Below are positions 10,469 through 21,198 of a stretch of 64,000 nt of DNA, piece by piece. The DNA comes from Microglena sp. YARC (taxonomy: Eukaryota; Chlorophyta; Chlorophyceae; Chlamydomonadales; Chlamydomonadaceae). The number at the start of each line of letters is the position of its first letter. The first letter of the stretch is position 1. Where the stretch lies: the NCBI GenBank assembly GCA_022414725.1, contig CM039465.1, forward strand, positions 41,609,678 to 41,673,677. Reading direction: 5' to 3'. The position numbers and the translations under genes were made by a program. The notes under the pieces are model-generated. The model saw nothing but the letters and a program-made list of their open reading frames with translations, made no database searches and was not told the DNA's origin.

Positions 10469-10765
10469 TACAGTCCAGGGGTAGGCCAAATAGGCTTTAG
10501 GGACTTGCCCCTCCGTAACTAGAAGAGCTAAAAATAAAAGGCGTTGATGAACTGAACCTCAAACAATCGTTTTACTGTCGGGGGCCCTGAGTTTGTGCTA
10601 CAGTGATAATTGTATTATACAATATAATTTAATCATTATGGCCGATTATGGGATGAATATATAATTGTGCGATTCGTATCGCATTTGTTAATCAAATTCA
10701 TAAGGTATTTCCACCCTTCAAAGGAATCAGGATTCATAGAATGAATATAAACTTAATCAATCTAA
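10469..10765 (-). mobile_element. LINE 3' end, longer truncated copy
   Basis: Contains the TACAGTCCAGGGGTAGGCC module, then extends into the more 5' part shared with 14880-15300 and 15795-16350: TTATACAATATA, TTAATCAT, AATTGTGCGATTCGTATCGC, then CTTCAAAGGAATCAGGATTC. In the other copies that last block is the end of the coding region. The LINE coding strand is minus. Confidence 0.7.
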
Positions 10766-10849
10766 GCACAGTATTTGGACCAATAAACATACCGGACCAA
10801 TAAACTTTAGGTAACTGTGTTTCACCTAGAACCAGCATCCGCCATATAG

Positions 10850-11100
10850 CATTGCCAACACTGCTCACAAGCCACAACCACCAACACCATCATCACTGCC
10901 CACCCCGGCCAGCACTGCCATCACTGCTCACAATCACCAACACCATTATCACTACCCACCCAGACAACACTTATTTCACTGCTCACAACCACCGACATGA
11001 TCATCTCTACTCACAACCGCCAACACTGATATCACCGCTCACAACCCCATACACTATCAACACTACTCACAACCGCCAACACCGATATCAATACCTACAA
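10850..11100. repeat. CAC/ACC-rich degenerate repeat
   Basis: Degenerate units such as ACTGCTCACAACCACCAACA fill this stretch. The plus-strand frame at 10852-11136 is His/Pro/Thr-rich because of the repeat. Confidence 0.6.
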
Positions 11101-11470
11101 AAGGGCTCAAGAGACTTGCCCAGAGTCGATAAATAAACTAAAGGACTTGTTCAACGTCGATAAATATGCTCAAGGGACTTGCCCCTGTTTGTGTGCGTGT
11201 GTGTGTGCGGGGGGGGTGGGGGGGCAGGGGGGAGTAGCCTTCATTTCAATGGAAGGGGTTCAAGGCTGAGGGATAGTAGTCTGGCCAATACTTAGGCTTG
11301 AGCAGCAAAGCCAGGGGGAGCTCCCTCATAAGCTGAAGGGACTTGTTCAACGTCGATTAATATGCTCAAGGGACTTGCCCGAAGGCTAAAGGGAATCGCC
11401 CAATGGCTAAAGAGACTTGCCCAACGTTGAGAAATAGGCTTAAGGGACTTGACCAACTTTGATAACAGGA
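11101..11470. repeat. Tandem words derived from the LINE 3' end
   Basis: At least six copies of AAGGGACTTGCCCAAC-like words alternate with GTCGATAAATATGCTCA-like words. The first word also lies inside the LINE 3' module (GGCTAAAGGGACTTGCCC), so this looks like local amplification of LINE tail sequence. A (GT)n/(G)n patch interrupts it at 11190-11232. Confidence 0.55.
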
Positions 11471-11530
11471 GGGGCTGAAGCTCCAAACTTGCATCTCGTA
11501 GATGAACAGGAAAGCATGAGTGGCAGAAAA

Positions 11531-11711
11531 GGTAATGATAACGCCTCGTGGGGCGTGGTGTTAAGTACGTGGGTGGGGAGCGGCCTCCTACCTCAACTGG
11601 ACAAGCTACCATCGCGGTTGACGACCACCAGGAACGCCAAGAGCGGCCGAAGGGGGAGTCGAACCCCCGACTCTTCTTCCTCACGCAATCTGGTCTACCA
11701 ATAGACCATTG
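11531..11711 (-). mobile_element. tRNA-derived SINE family A, copy 1
   Basis: On the minus strand the head reads GGTCTATTGGTAGACC (A-box-like), then GGGGGTTCGACTCCCCC, which contains a B box. The body follows, with GTCAACCGCGATGGTAGC and GGCGTTATCATTACC near the 3' end. The body matches 21010-21198 and 22433-22640, and more weakly 39618-39885. Extra sequence between head arms and a non-tRNA body argue against a functional tRNA gene. Confidence 0.7.
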
Positions 11712-11794
11712 TACATCACTGAAAGGGGCTATGAGTGGCATGTTGCAAGTGTCATGTTGTCATTTTGCAACAGCAACAGCGGTGTATGTTTTTT

Positions 11795-12003
11795 TTCATG
11801 GTGGAGCCCCCTCTTCAAGGGGGCAGGAGCCCCCAGGGTTACCCTTTTGTCCCTCTGTGCGACCGACCGTGTGACCAACACGAAGCCTGACACGTCAGCC
11901 AATGGTCTCGTAACTAACTCGCTTCTGTTGCCACCTGTCGCTCTGTCGCTAAAACTCTCCGCCATTTTTTAGCGGTGCTTGCAATGCTGCTTAGAACTTG
12001 TTT
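11795..12003 (+). mobile_element. Hairpin-headed ~200 bp family C, copy 1
   Basis: Begins with a short hairpin, AGCCCCCTCTTCAAGGGGGC followed by AGGAGCCCCCAGGGTTACC. It then has GAAGCCTGACACGTCAGCCA, GGTCTCGTAACTAACTCGCT, TTGCCACCTGTCGCTC and CCGCCATTTTTTAGCG, ending near AGAACTTG. Copies lie at 24590-24795 and 37318-37595 in the same orientation. No coding frame is shared. I could not define target duplications, so the class is open. Confidence 0.7.
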
Positions 12004-12616
12004 TAGTTGTGAAAGGACTTTCACCCCAGGAGGTGGGTCTCCCGACACAAACCAGCGACACCGATGATTCAGTTTAAATGGCGTCGCCACTCCTATAAAA
12101 AAGAGTAGAAGAAAAAAGAGTAGGCGCACGTAGGGTTCCATACGTGATGCCTACTTTTTTTATCGGCACCAGCCCCGCACAGCCGCTAGATCCGCTCATG
12201 GTTTTCGTTGGGGTTTGTGTTTTGGTGGCCGCTGTTTTTAAGGCGACTCCTTTCTTCTGGGCAGTAGTCCCGCCCAGCCACCCGTTCCGCTCGTGATTTG
12301 TGGTTATGTGACCCTGGTATGTATGTAGTAGCTAGCACAGCGGTGAAGCTACTCATGCGTGAGCATTTTTTGATGCCACACACCTTGTACACGTCTTTCG
12401 TGTTTGAGGACCTTCCTTTCAAGATCTTCTGCAGCGGTGGCTTGGAGTCCTTGGTTGGTTCTGTTTGCATTTGGAACTTCCGACCTGAAGCCACGCCACT
12501 TTCCGTCACCTTGAGTCCTTGGTTAGTTCTGTTTGCATTTGTAGGCACTATTGGCATTTACATAGTGCTCCGGCATCAACCTGAGGACGCATGGGGCATG
12601 ATCCTTGTATGTATGT
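12004..12616. other. Unassigned sequence
   Basis: No confident gene. A plus-strand frame at 12298-12666 runs into the LINE 3' module and lacks clear domain motifs. The words TCCTTGGTTAGTTCTGTTTG and TCCTTGGTTGGTTCTGTTTG occur twice (about 12450 and 12515) as a 70 bp duplication. Confidence 0.45.
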
Positions 12617-12765
12617 TACAGTCCAGGGGTAGGCCAAATAGGCTAAAGGGACTTGCCCAACCGTGATAGGAAGGGCTTAAAAAGAAAAGGCATTGATGAA
12701 CTGAACCCAAAACAATCGTTTTACTGACAGGGGCCTTGAGTTCGTGCTACAGTGATCATTTAATT
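12617..12765 (-). mobile_element. LINE 3' end, truncated copy
   Basis: A clean copy of the 3' module, with AGGCCAAATAGGCTAAAGGG and CATTGATGAACTGAACCC, adjoining TGTATGTATGT on the LINE 3' side. The LINE coding strand is minus. Confidence 0.7.
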
Positions 12766-12913
12766 CTTAAGGCCATTGTCTGCTGGTGAAACAGTACCCT
12801 ACATATGCTGGCAAGACAATCAGGATTTATTTATATGAGCACCTTGGGGGCATACCTTCTTCATTAATTATGCGTGTTGCACTGCCTGATCTTGCTTGCA
12901 GCCTGCTATCCAA

Positions 12914-13815
12914 ATGTATGTATGTACGTATGTATGTATGTATGTATGTATGTATGTATGTATGTATGTATGTATGTACGTATGTATGTATGTATGTATG
13001 TATGTATGTATGTATGTACGTATGTATGTATGTATGTATGTATGTATGTATGTATGTACGTATGTATGTACGTACGTACGTACGAATGTACATATGTATG
13101 TATGCATGTATGTATGTATGTATGTATGTATGTATGTATGTATGTATGTATGTATGTATATATGTATGTATGTATGTATGTACGTATGTACGTATGTATG
13201 TATGTATGTATGTATGTATGTATGTATGTATGTATGTATGTATGTATGTATGTACGTATGTACGTACGCACGTATGTATGTATGTATGTATGTATGTACG
13301 TATGTATGTATGTATGTATGTACGTACGTACGTACGTACGTATGTATGTATGTATGTACGTACGTACGTACGTACGTACGTATGTATGTATGTATGTATG
13401 TACGTATGTATGTATGTATGTATGTATGTATGTACGTACGTACGTACGTACGTACGTATGTATGCATGTATGTATGTATGTATGTATGTATGTATGTATG
13501 TATGTATGTATGTACGTATGTATGTATGTATGTATGTATGTATGTACGTAGGTAGGTAGGTAGGTAGGTAGGTAGGTAGGTAGGTAGGTACGTATGTATG
13601 TATGTATGTATGTATGTATGTATGTATGTACGTATGTACGTATGTATGTATGTATGTATGTATGTATGTACGTACGTACGTACGTATGTACGTATGTAGG
13701 TATGTAGGTATGTAGGTATGTATGTATTTACGTATGTACGTATGTATGTATGTATGTATGTATGTATGTATGTATGTACGTATGTATGTATGTAAGTATC
13801 TATGTATGTATGGAA
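12914..13815. repeat. 900 bp TATG tetranucleotide microsatellite
   Basis: An almost uninterrupted (TATG)n array with interspersed TACG variants and a (TAGG)n block at 13548-13590. Because four is not a multiple of three, all six frames stay open as Cys/Met/Tyr/Val or Thr/Tyr/Ile/His tetrapeptides, giving several long spurious frames on both strands. Confidence 0.95.
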
Positions 13816-13924
13816 GTAGGCATTTTTGTGTAGGCTCACGTTCCACTGCTCACCGTGTACTGCTCTGCCCATTCAAATATACATATATTCAATCAGACCT
13901 ACCTTGAATCAACTTGAATCAGCA

Positions 13925-14750
13925 CCTTTAATCAGTGCTAGATCAGCACATACATCTGGATCTAGCGTATGCTCCATACTTTCGCCAGATCAGCACATAG
14001 ATCTGGACTTCGTCAATTATCCCCTCTTTCATCAGATAAGCACTCAGATCTGGATCTGGTGTATGCTCCATACTTTCGCCAGATCAGCACATAGACCTGG
14101 ACCTCATCAATTCTCCCCTCTTTCACCAGATAAGCACATAGATCTGGATCTGGTGTATGCTCCATACTTTCGCCAGATCAGCACATAGATCTGGACTTCG
14201 TCAATTCTCCCCTCTTTCATCAGATAAGCACTCAGATCTGGATCTGGTGTATGCTCCATACTTTCGCCAGATCAGCACATAGACCTAGACCTCGTCAATT
14301 CTCCCCTCTTTCACCAGATAAGCACATAGATCTACCACACCCCTCCAGGCGTTATCCTTTTTTTTCTTTTCACATAGATCTGGATCTTGTGTATGCTCCA
14401 TACTTTCGCCAGATCAGCACATAGATCTGGACCTCGGCAATTCTCCCCTCTTTCACGAGATAAGCACATAGATCTGAATCTGGTGTATGCTCCATACTTT
14501 CGCCAGATCAGCACATAGATCTGGACTTCGTCAAGTCTCCCCTCTTTCACCAGATAAGCACATAGATCTGAATCTGGTGTATGCTCCATACTTCGGCCAG
14601 ATCAGCACATAGATCTGGACCTCGTCATTTCTCCCCTCTTTCACCAGATAAGCACATGGATCTGGATCTGGTGTATGCTCTCTTCTTGCACCAGATCAGC
14701 ACATATATTTAGATCTGATGTATGCTACCTTGTTTCACCAGATCAGCACA
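13925..14750. repeat. ~94 bp minisatellite with AGATCTGGATCTGG units
   Basis: Eight to nine units share CCAGATCAGCACATAGATCT, GACCTCGTCAATTCTCCCCT, CACCAGATAAGCACATAG and GTGTATGCTCCATACTTTCG. AGATCT and related small palindromes recur within each unit. One unit is interrupted near 14335-14375. Confidence 0.85.
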
Positions 14751-14879
14751 TGTATACACCGGCAGTAACAGGCTCATTCATCGCCATCCGAGTGATTGAT
14801 TGAGTGATGCGGACGTGGTCTGGGTTTACCCAGAACAGTAAAAGGGAGGTGTCTAGAAGCTGTCAAGCATAGCCGTGAG

Positions 14880-15305
14880 AAGAGTAGTCGAAGATGAAAT
14901 AAATTTCATATTAGAATGTCCATTATACGCTAAGGATAGAGATTTTTTTTTATAATTTGAACATTGAACCTGAATTGGTGGATAAAAACTCTAGTATGAA
15001 GCTGGTCATGAATCCTGATTCCTTTGAAGGATGGAAATACTTAATTCAATTTATTAAAAATGCGATAATAATCGCACAATTAAATTATCATCCCAGCTGA
15101 GATCCGGCTGAGATGATGATTTAATCATATTGTAGAATTAAATTATCACTGTAGCAAGAACTCAGGGCCCCCGTCGGTAAAACGATTGTTTGGGGCTCAG
15201 TTAATCAGTATGTTTTCTTTGTAAGCCCTTCATATACGGTTGGGGAAGTCCCTTTAGCCTATTTTGCCTAACCCTGGACTGTAACATACATACACACATA
15301 CATAG
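14880..15305 (+). mobile_element. LINE fragment: ORF2 C-terminus plus 3' end
   Basis: The plus strand reads VEDEINFILECPLYAKDRD at 14887-14943, the C-terminal zinc-knuckle neighbourhood typical of non-LTR retrotransposon ORF2 proteins, then degenerates. It continues with MNPDSFEGWKYLIQFIKNA, then non-coding GCGATAATAATCGCACAATT, and finally the reverse complement of the common 3' module ending GGACTGTAACATACATACA. The upstream Cys residues of the knuckle are lost. This copy fixes the orientation of the family: the TACAGTCC side is the LINE 3' terminus. Confidence 0.75.
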
Positions 15306-15340
15306 CCCCCTATCCATCGAAACGAGTCGAAAACATGTGT

Positions 15341-15364
15341 CCGGGGGGGGGGGGGGGGGGGGGG
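15341..15364. repeat. Poly-G tract
   Basis: An uninterrupted run of about 24 G. The length is likely to be imprecise in any assembly. Confidence 0.9.
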
Positions 15365-15794
15365 CATACATTAACGGGGAAGTTTGGTAATGGTGTTGCA
15401 TGTACATGGATGACACTCAAGTGCCAGTGTGATGGGGATGGGAAAATGAAAAAGTGATTTGTTCGCGATTACATTACATTTTCCTGGAAATATTAATTGT
15501 ACTTCCGAAAACGGCGAGCAGCCAAATTGCTGGCTGAATGTAACCAAGGTCAAGTTCAAGATGTGGATGATCATAATCATGGATAGGCTTCCATCGGCAC
15601 AACGGGCATAGTGGTACATCTGATTTTCCGGACTCAGCGTCTTAGATGTGCAACAAACACGCACCGGGGGTGGGGGGGGTGGTGGGGGGGGGTATCTCGT
15701 GCTTCCTCATTTCACGGCACATATATTATGATCGCAGTTCATTGCGTTCCGGAACAGATCAGTCTTTTGCATGTATGTATGTATGTATGTATGT

Positions 15795-16350
15795 TACAGT
15801 CCAGGGGCAGGCCAAATAGGCTAAAGGGACTTGCTTAAAAATAAAAAAGCACTGATGAACTGATCCCCAAACGATCGTTATACCGATGGGGGCCCTGAGT
15901 TCGAGCTACAGTGACCATTTAATTATACAATATACTTAATCATCATATCATCTGAGATGATGATTTAATTGTGCGATTCTTATCGCTTTTGTTTATAAAT
16001 TGTATTAAGTTACTCTTCAAAGGAATCATGATTCATGAACTGTTTAATGCTGGAGTCTTTATCCATCAATTCAGATTCAATTTTGTTTTCCTCAAAAAAA
16101 ATTGTATCCTATGCGTCTAACGGACATTCTGATATGAAATGCATTTCATCTTCGACCGTTCTTCTACTGTCATCCACTACATCACAGCACCTACAAATTC
16201 TGCCAGATCGAGGTACTCCTTTCTGATTCAACATTGAAGTTGTGAGCTCGAAGACGAAGTCTTACTATGCATTTATATCATTCCTATTATTTAATTTCTT
16301 GAAGTATGTGGAACTATGGTTTCTATCCTCTGACATCATCCAATTTACAT
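15795..16350 (-). mobile_element. LINE ORF2 C-terminal segment and 3' end
   Basis: The minus strand, from 16350 downward, encodes FELTTSMLNQKGVPRSGRIC, then RCCDVVDDSRRTVEDEMHF and ISECPL. This is the CxxC..H..C-type knuckle found near the C-terminus of many non-LTR retrotransposon proteins. Frame breaks follow. The segment ends with the common 3' module at 15795-15925 and a (CATA)n tail. It is cut at 16350 by an hAT-like MITE end. Order and strand fit it being the distal part of the LINE whose RT lies at 18815-21470. Confidence 0.75.
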
Positions 16351-16560
16351 CAGGGTACTACAAAGCGCGCACGGCAGCGTGCTTACGCGCACGCGTTTTA
16401 CTTTTTTAGGGTACTACATTTTGTTAAATTGGTCAGCGCTTAAGGCGCACAAACGTCAAATTGGTCAGCGCTTTGTAGTGAAAAAACGCAAAAAACGCGC
16501 GCTGTGCCAACAGGGGTCCCCCCCTATATATGGGGGGGGGGGGGGGGGGGGGGCTGCACT
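16351..16560. mobile_element. hAT-like MITE fragment(s), nested
   Basis: Starts with the family terminus CAGGGTACTACAAAGCGCGC. A second terminus, AGGGTACTACATTTTG, follows at about 16408 and leads into words shared with the 20647-20841 element (AAATTGG.CAGCGCTT, GCGCTTTGTAGTG, GCGCAAAAAA). The right end is lost in or after a poly-G tract (16529-16553), so no target duplication can be shown. Confidence 0.55.
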
Positions 16561-17858
16561 ACAGCCGAAACCCCGTTACGGGGATGGCCAGGAGGAAGTC
16601 TAGTCCCATCCTCTCCACTCCAATTTTTTGTAGGATGAATAATTAAGTGTGTATCAAGCTCGTGCTATGCTGAATGTTTTGGAGAGGATTGGACTAAACC
16701 CTCATCCAGGCCTCCAAACACGGACCAAAAAAGTGTACCATTTTTTTACAGGAAAAATGTTATGTCTTTAAATTGCAATGTTCGGTCGACAATTTGACTC
16801 AGAATTGAAAATGGAGAAAAACAAAGTTTTCCGAACGCGGCGGGGCAAATGACCTAGAAAATGGCCCAAAATGGACTTTGAATGCAGCTTATGGCTTGCG
16901 AAGTGCCTTCAGCAGCTTCTAGGCAGCTTTACATAGCACGTTACTGATCTATTATATTATTACTGATCCCATTGAGGTATTACCACATTGGCTCTACGGA
17001 GTCTACAAAAACATGGTTTAAGGGGTCGAAATAAGGCTTTTTGGCCCTAAATGGCCTTAAATGGCCTCAGTGGACTCACAATGCAATTTTTGGCCTACAC
17101 GACGCGCAGATTACACCTATTACCGTCTTATACTACATGTTACTGAAATATGCCCCCAATGAGGTAGATTTGTGGACAAACATTTACAAAAATCCCCTAC
17201 GTTTTTCAGATCTAGCGGTCGTCTTTATTCCCTCAAAAACACAGCAAAAAGCTATAAACCGCTTCTATGCCGCGACCAGCTCCTCGGGCACTTGGCAGAC
17301 CAATGCCCCATACACTTGTGAATACCATGTGATGCCTATTGGGGGCGTTTATTACATATTGGGCGCACAGTACACATATTTCATGCTTTTAGACACCCAT
17401 GTTGCCCACCAAGATCAAGCTATACGGTTTGGTCCAGAACTGTTTTTTGAAGGCTTGCATACCTCCGTTACGTCCCCCGCAAAAAGCTGTTAAAAAATTG
17501 GGCCGATCGGGCCATGCAGTTTTGAGATACAACAGACAGAGGCAGTCCAGTCAAAAGGACGATCTTGTATGCTAGACAGCAACATGCCATGGGCTCACGC
17601 CGAGGTCCAAGGTTGGCAATTGTGGTACAAGGCCGGTTCCTGGCCCACGAACTTGGCGAAACAGGTCCTGACAGTGGACCACCATGCTTCAGATAGGCCT
17701 TAAAGATAATTGCAGCGCGAAATTAGGCCGCGCATCACGACGAATTCCACCGCAAGAGGGGCTCCGTAATTTCCCCAAGTACTGGATCTTTGTCTCCTAG
17801 TAGTGGCAATCGGCTGGTAGCCATTATAATGACTTAACAAAACGCGTTAAATCTGTAT
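16561..17858. other. Unassigned sequence with one modest ORF
   Basis: A plus-strand frame at 17041-17493 (150 residues) has no recognisable domain or clear codon bias. A CTTCTAGGCAGCTTTAC word near 16917 resembles a terminal piece of MITE family D. Repeated (A)TGGCC words around 17040-17075 are low complexity. Confidence 0.4.
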
Positions 17859-18113
17859 CTGTATTGAAAGGTATCTGTATCTGTATTTAAAGGTATCTGT
17901 ATCTGTATTTAAAGGTATCTGTATCTGTATCTGTATCTGTATCTGTATCTGTATCTGTATCTGTATCTGTATCTGTATCTGTATCTGTATCTGTATCTGT
18001 ATCTGTATCTGTATCTGTATCTGTATCTGTATCTGTATCTGTATCTGTATTAAAATGTATCTGTATCTGTATCTGTATCTGTATCTGTATCTGTATCTGT
18101 ATTTAAAGGTATC
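17859..18113. repeat. TATCTG hexanucleotide array
   Basis: About 40 units of TATCTG interrupted by TATTTAAAGG or TATTAAAATG. The minus-strand frame encodes alternating Gln-Ile and Arg-Tyr because of the period. Confidence 0.95.
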
Positions 18114-18450
18114 TGGGCATTCCAAGTACCTTTCAAGTACCTTTATTTTATGGCCCCTGTATCTGGGCATTAAGGTACTCGCAAGTGGGCCCCTTCCCTT
18201 CGGCCTTCGGTAGGGGTCCCACTTGATGGCCTATGACTTTAGATTGCGAGCCTTCAAGTACCTTTTGGGCCCCTGTATCTGTATCTTTTATGGGCATTAA
18301 ATAAAGGTACTCGCAAGTGGGCCCCTTCCCTTCCCTTCCCTTCCCTTCCCTTCCCTTTTTGTAATGCCCCTTATCCTATCCTAGGGTAGGGTCGGGAGGG
18401 GTCCCACTTGATATTAGGCAGCCCTTCTTTGATTTTCCTTTAGCTGCCTA
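18114..18450. repeat. Duplicated hairpin segments with AAGTGGGCCCCTT
   Basis: Two copies of AAGTGGGCCCCTTCCC...AGGGGTCCCACTT occur at about 18182-18222 and 18316-18403, each able to pair its ends. The second loop holds a (CCCTT)n run. A third short hairpin, ATTAGGCAGC...GCTGCCTAAT, sits at about 18413-18451. Confidence 0.65.
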
Positions 18451-18659
18451 ATATAATTTCGCGCCATGGAGCTCCTCGAAGCGCGCAGTGGAGCTCCTTG
18501 TCGAAGTCTGTTTTTAGGCCCTCCTAGTATCCAAGACGTCCAGCGAGAAAACTTGCGATCGATAGGAGAATTTAATCCATTTGTTGCATAAGGGGTTCAA
18601 ATAACAATTATGTCCACGTTTAGATTGATGCGATCGATGCGCGTAGGTGACCTCAGCAT

Positions 18660-18814
18660 GGCTCGGGTTTTTCGAGACGGGCCGTGCCCCCCCCCCCCCC
18701 CACACACACACCCCCACCCACCACCCACCCACCCACCCCCCCCACGAAAACGCGCAGTGGCGCTCAAAAAGCGTGCACGAAATCGCGCTGCCGCGTGCGC
18801 TTTGTAGTACCCTG
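18660..18814. mobile_element. hAT-like MITE, right end
   Basis: The sequence GCGTGCGCTTTGTAGTACCC with a final TG is the reverse complement of the MITE terminus at 16351. It is preceded by AAAACGCGCAGTGGCGCTCA, also a family word (compare 22165-22180). The left end is obscured by poly-C and (CA)n sequence. Confidence 0.5.
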
Positions 18815-19320
18815 CAGTCAACGATTTGATTCCAAAAGCCAATACATTGTCTCAACCATCAAGCCCATGTAGGTGATCTATCGAGTTCATTGAGGACCAA
18901 GTCGGTAGAGGTGTATTCTCTAACGCCAAGAGCCCTTTTCATAAACTTATTCTGAATAGTTGTCAGGAACTGCTAGGCTACTGGAGTTCTGAGGACTGAT
19001 CAGATGTCCTAAAGAACTTCCGTAGCCTAGCCACATTTCCTTCGAGACCGTAAGAAGCAGGTAAGAAGTATTAATCCAGACGGTCTGGAACCCACACTTC
19101 ACACCCGTAGTTAAGGATAGGTTGGATAAGTGTGCCGTTAGGTAAATTAGGATATTGGTATTGGGGACATCCATCTCGTTGCACCGTTTCCGGAGTGCAT
19201 GAGTACCCCTGTTGGTGGCAACACGTTGTCTCTCACCACCTTGCCCACCTTGCCGTGTTTCCTCTTACAGAGAATTACCAAAAGAGAATTACCAAATAAA
19301 CATACTCCTCCTTAAAGCAA

Positions 19321-19440
19321 TTCAGGGGATGAACTGGACATACGATTCGTACTTCGTCGAGAATTGTCGAGAATTCCAGGCCAAATTGTCGACGAAGTAC
19401 GAGTTCTCGCGGAAATGTTTTGTCCAGTTCATCCCCTGAA
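19321..19440. mobile_element. 120 bp fold-back element
   Basis: Perfect 20 bp terminal inverted repeats: it starts TTCAGGGGATGAACTGGACA and ends with the exact reverse complement. Inner arms (CGTACTTCGTCGA and TCGACGAAGTACG) pair again. It splits the LINE ORF2 between the IIAIQ and later blocks. No clear target duplication was found; the inverted repeat can be extended one base by A/T. Confidence 0.8.
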
Positions 19441-20646
19441 TAGCTATAATGGGAAGGTCTTTGCCTTTAAACTGACATTTATGGGTAATTCTTCCATTTA
19501 AAAAGTCACGATTAAATACTACAACTTCAGATTTATATATGGTCACTTCCATCTTGTAAAGTTGCCAGAATTCTTCCATACATTGAGCAAAATCTGTAAG
19601 CCTGACGGTGACTCGCTCATGGTAGCTAGATCATCGGCACACAAGATTACTCTGCGAATGTTATCAGCAATTCTGATACCTTCCTCTTCACCACATTTAT
19701 CGGCAAAGAACTTCTCCAAGTGGTCAATAAAGAGACCAAATAAAAGCGGGGAGAGATCTGGGAGAGATTATCTCCTTGTTTCTCCTAGCACCTGGGAGAG
19801 ATTATCTCCTAGCACCTGCCTCTGCTAAGAAGGCAGAGCCAATACGATTGCCTACACGGACTCTCATACGGACTTTGTTTATACATGTTTCTCAGGGTAT
19901 TAAGGTAGTTGCCGTGAATACCCATCTGTTCAAGGCAGCTCAAAAGGATGTTTCTGTTGATACTGTCATAAGACCTCCCAAAGTCAATGAAACAACACAA
20001 TATTATTGGTAAAGCTCCACCGTGTGGCGCAGTATTAAAGCTGCATCAACAGTGCTCCTATTTGGTCCAAGACCAAATTGGCCGACAGCACGTTTGTCAT
20101 TGGTTTCGGCCCATTTGGTCCCCCTTGTATTCAAAATCCTCTGTAGTTAGCACACTCAGTGAGGGATCCTTTGGATTTAGGGATAGTGGGGTAGTGGCAC
20201 TATCTGCACATTGACTAGGATATTCATCACTCAGGATGCGGTTAAACAGTTTTGTGAATGTAGGGACTAATACGTTTTGAGTTGGGGGGAAGAAGGGGAA
20301 TTCCCCTTTACTATTTGGTCTAATAGGGATATAGAACTCAGCAGGTATACTATCTACTCCAACGGCTTTGTTCCGTTGAATTTTTGTAAGCTCCGTATAA
20401 CCTCAGTCTCAGAGATGGGGACATTCAACACAATTGCAGCTGCAGTGTCTATTTCTGGAACGTCAGTTACTTCTATCTGAACATGCTCACTAGATTGAAA
20501 GGTGCTTGCCAAGTATTTAGCCCATTCCTCCACATTCATGAGGGGACATTTGCAACTACTTCCCTTATCCTTATTCCAGAACAAACGAGGACTCTTCGTT
20601 AACTTATCAACCAGGGACTTAGCATTCTGGGCCTTGGCTTCTCCAC

Positions 20647-20841
20647 CAGGGTACTTCAAATGGCCAAATTGGCCAGCGCTTTAGCGCACTTGAAAACAAA
20701 AAAACTGCGCTTTGTAGTGCAAAAAGCGCAAAAAATGCTTGCAGCGCCCACAAGGGGTTGCAAAAAAATGCGCTTAATGCGCAGAGGGGGTCAAAAAGTC
20801 AGCGCTCAAAAGCGCAAAAGCGCGCGCTTTGAATTACCCTG
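20647..20841. mobile_element. hAT-like MITE with 8 bp target duplication
   Basis: A 195 bp element with termini CAGGGTACTTC and GAATTACCCTG, rich in GCGCTTT/AAAGCGC words, is flanked by TTCTCCAC at 20639-20646 and again at 20842-20849. An 8 bp duplication and CAGGG-type termini are the classic marks of the hAT superfamily. It lacks any transposase and must have moved in trans. It interrupts the LINE linker region. Confidence 0.85.
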
Positions 20842-21009
20842 TTCTCCACTTCATCTTCTAGTCAGATCCCGGTATTGCGCCCTGGCTACTTACGTAGCAT
20901 GGCCATCAATACCGGTCTCTTTCTGGAGATCTTTCCATTGCTTCCTTAGATTCCTACAATCCGCATTGTACCAAGAGTTTGTCGGTTCAATCCTAGGCAG
21001 ACCAGCCTG

Positions 21010-21198
21010 GGTGTCACGGTACGTTTCATGACATTACCCTTTAGTAATGATAACGCCCGGTGGGGCGTGGTATTAAGGGAGCCCCGTCTTACGGCGGTAG
21101 GGAACGGACTGTTACTTTACCTGGACAAAGCTACCATGGCGGTTGACAGCGACCGCGAACACAACAGTAAGGCGCAACCGTGGAGATTCTGGATTGAA
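21010..21198 (-). mobile_element. SINE family A, truncated copy with 14 bp target duplication
   Basis: Flanked by GGCAGACCAGCCTG at 20996-21009 and 21199-21212. The interior carries the family A body (plus-strand words TAATGATAACGCC, GGTGGGGCGTGGTATTAAGG, GGCGGTTGACAGCGACCGC) and begins at a degenerate B box on the minus strand, so the A-box half is missing. The LINE reading resumes on both sides, confirming insertion into it. Confidence 0.8.

Noticed and set aside
11640..11711. Functional tRNA gene on the minus strand
   Set aside because: A and B boxes are recognisable, but the acceptor stem does not close and a repeated non-tRNA body follows, as expected of a SINE.
12786..13872. Long frames on both strands, up to 339 residues, of Cys-Met-Tyr-Val or Tyr-Ile-His-Thr repeats
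   Set aside because: They are direct products of the TATG array; every frame of a stop-free tetranucleotide is open.
17041..17493. 150-residue plus-strand frame as a gene
   Set aside because: No recognisable motif, no codon bias and no splice context; left as unassigned.
16351..18814. A complete 2.46 kb hAT element bounded by matching CAGGGTACTACAAAGCGC ends
   Set aside because: The ends are inverted and similar, but the flanking 8 bp (ATTTACAT and CAGTCAAC) do not match and no transposase is visible, so two separate fragments are more likely.
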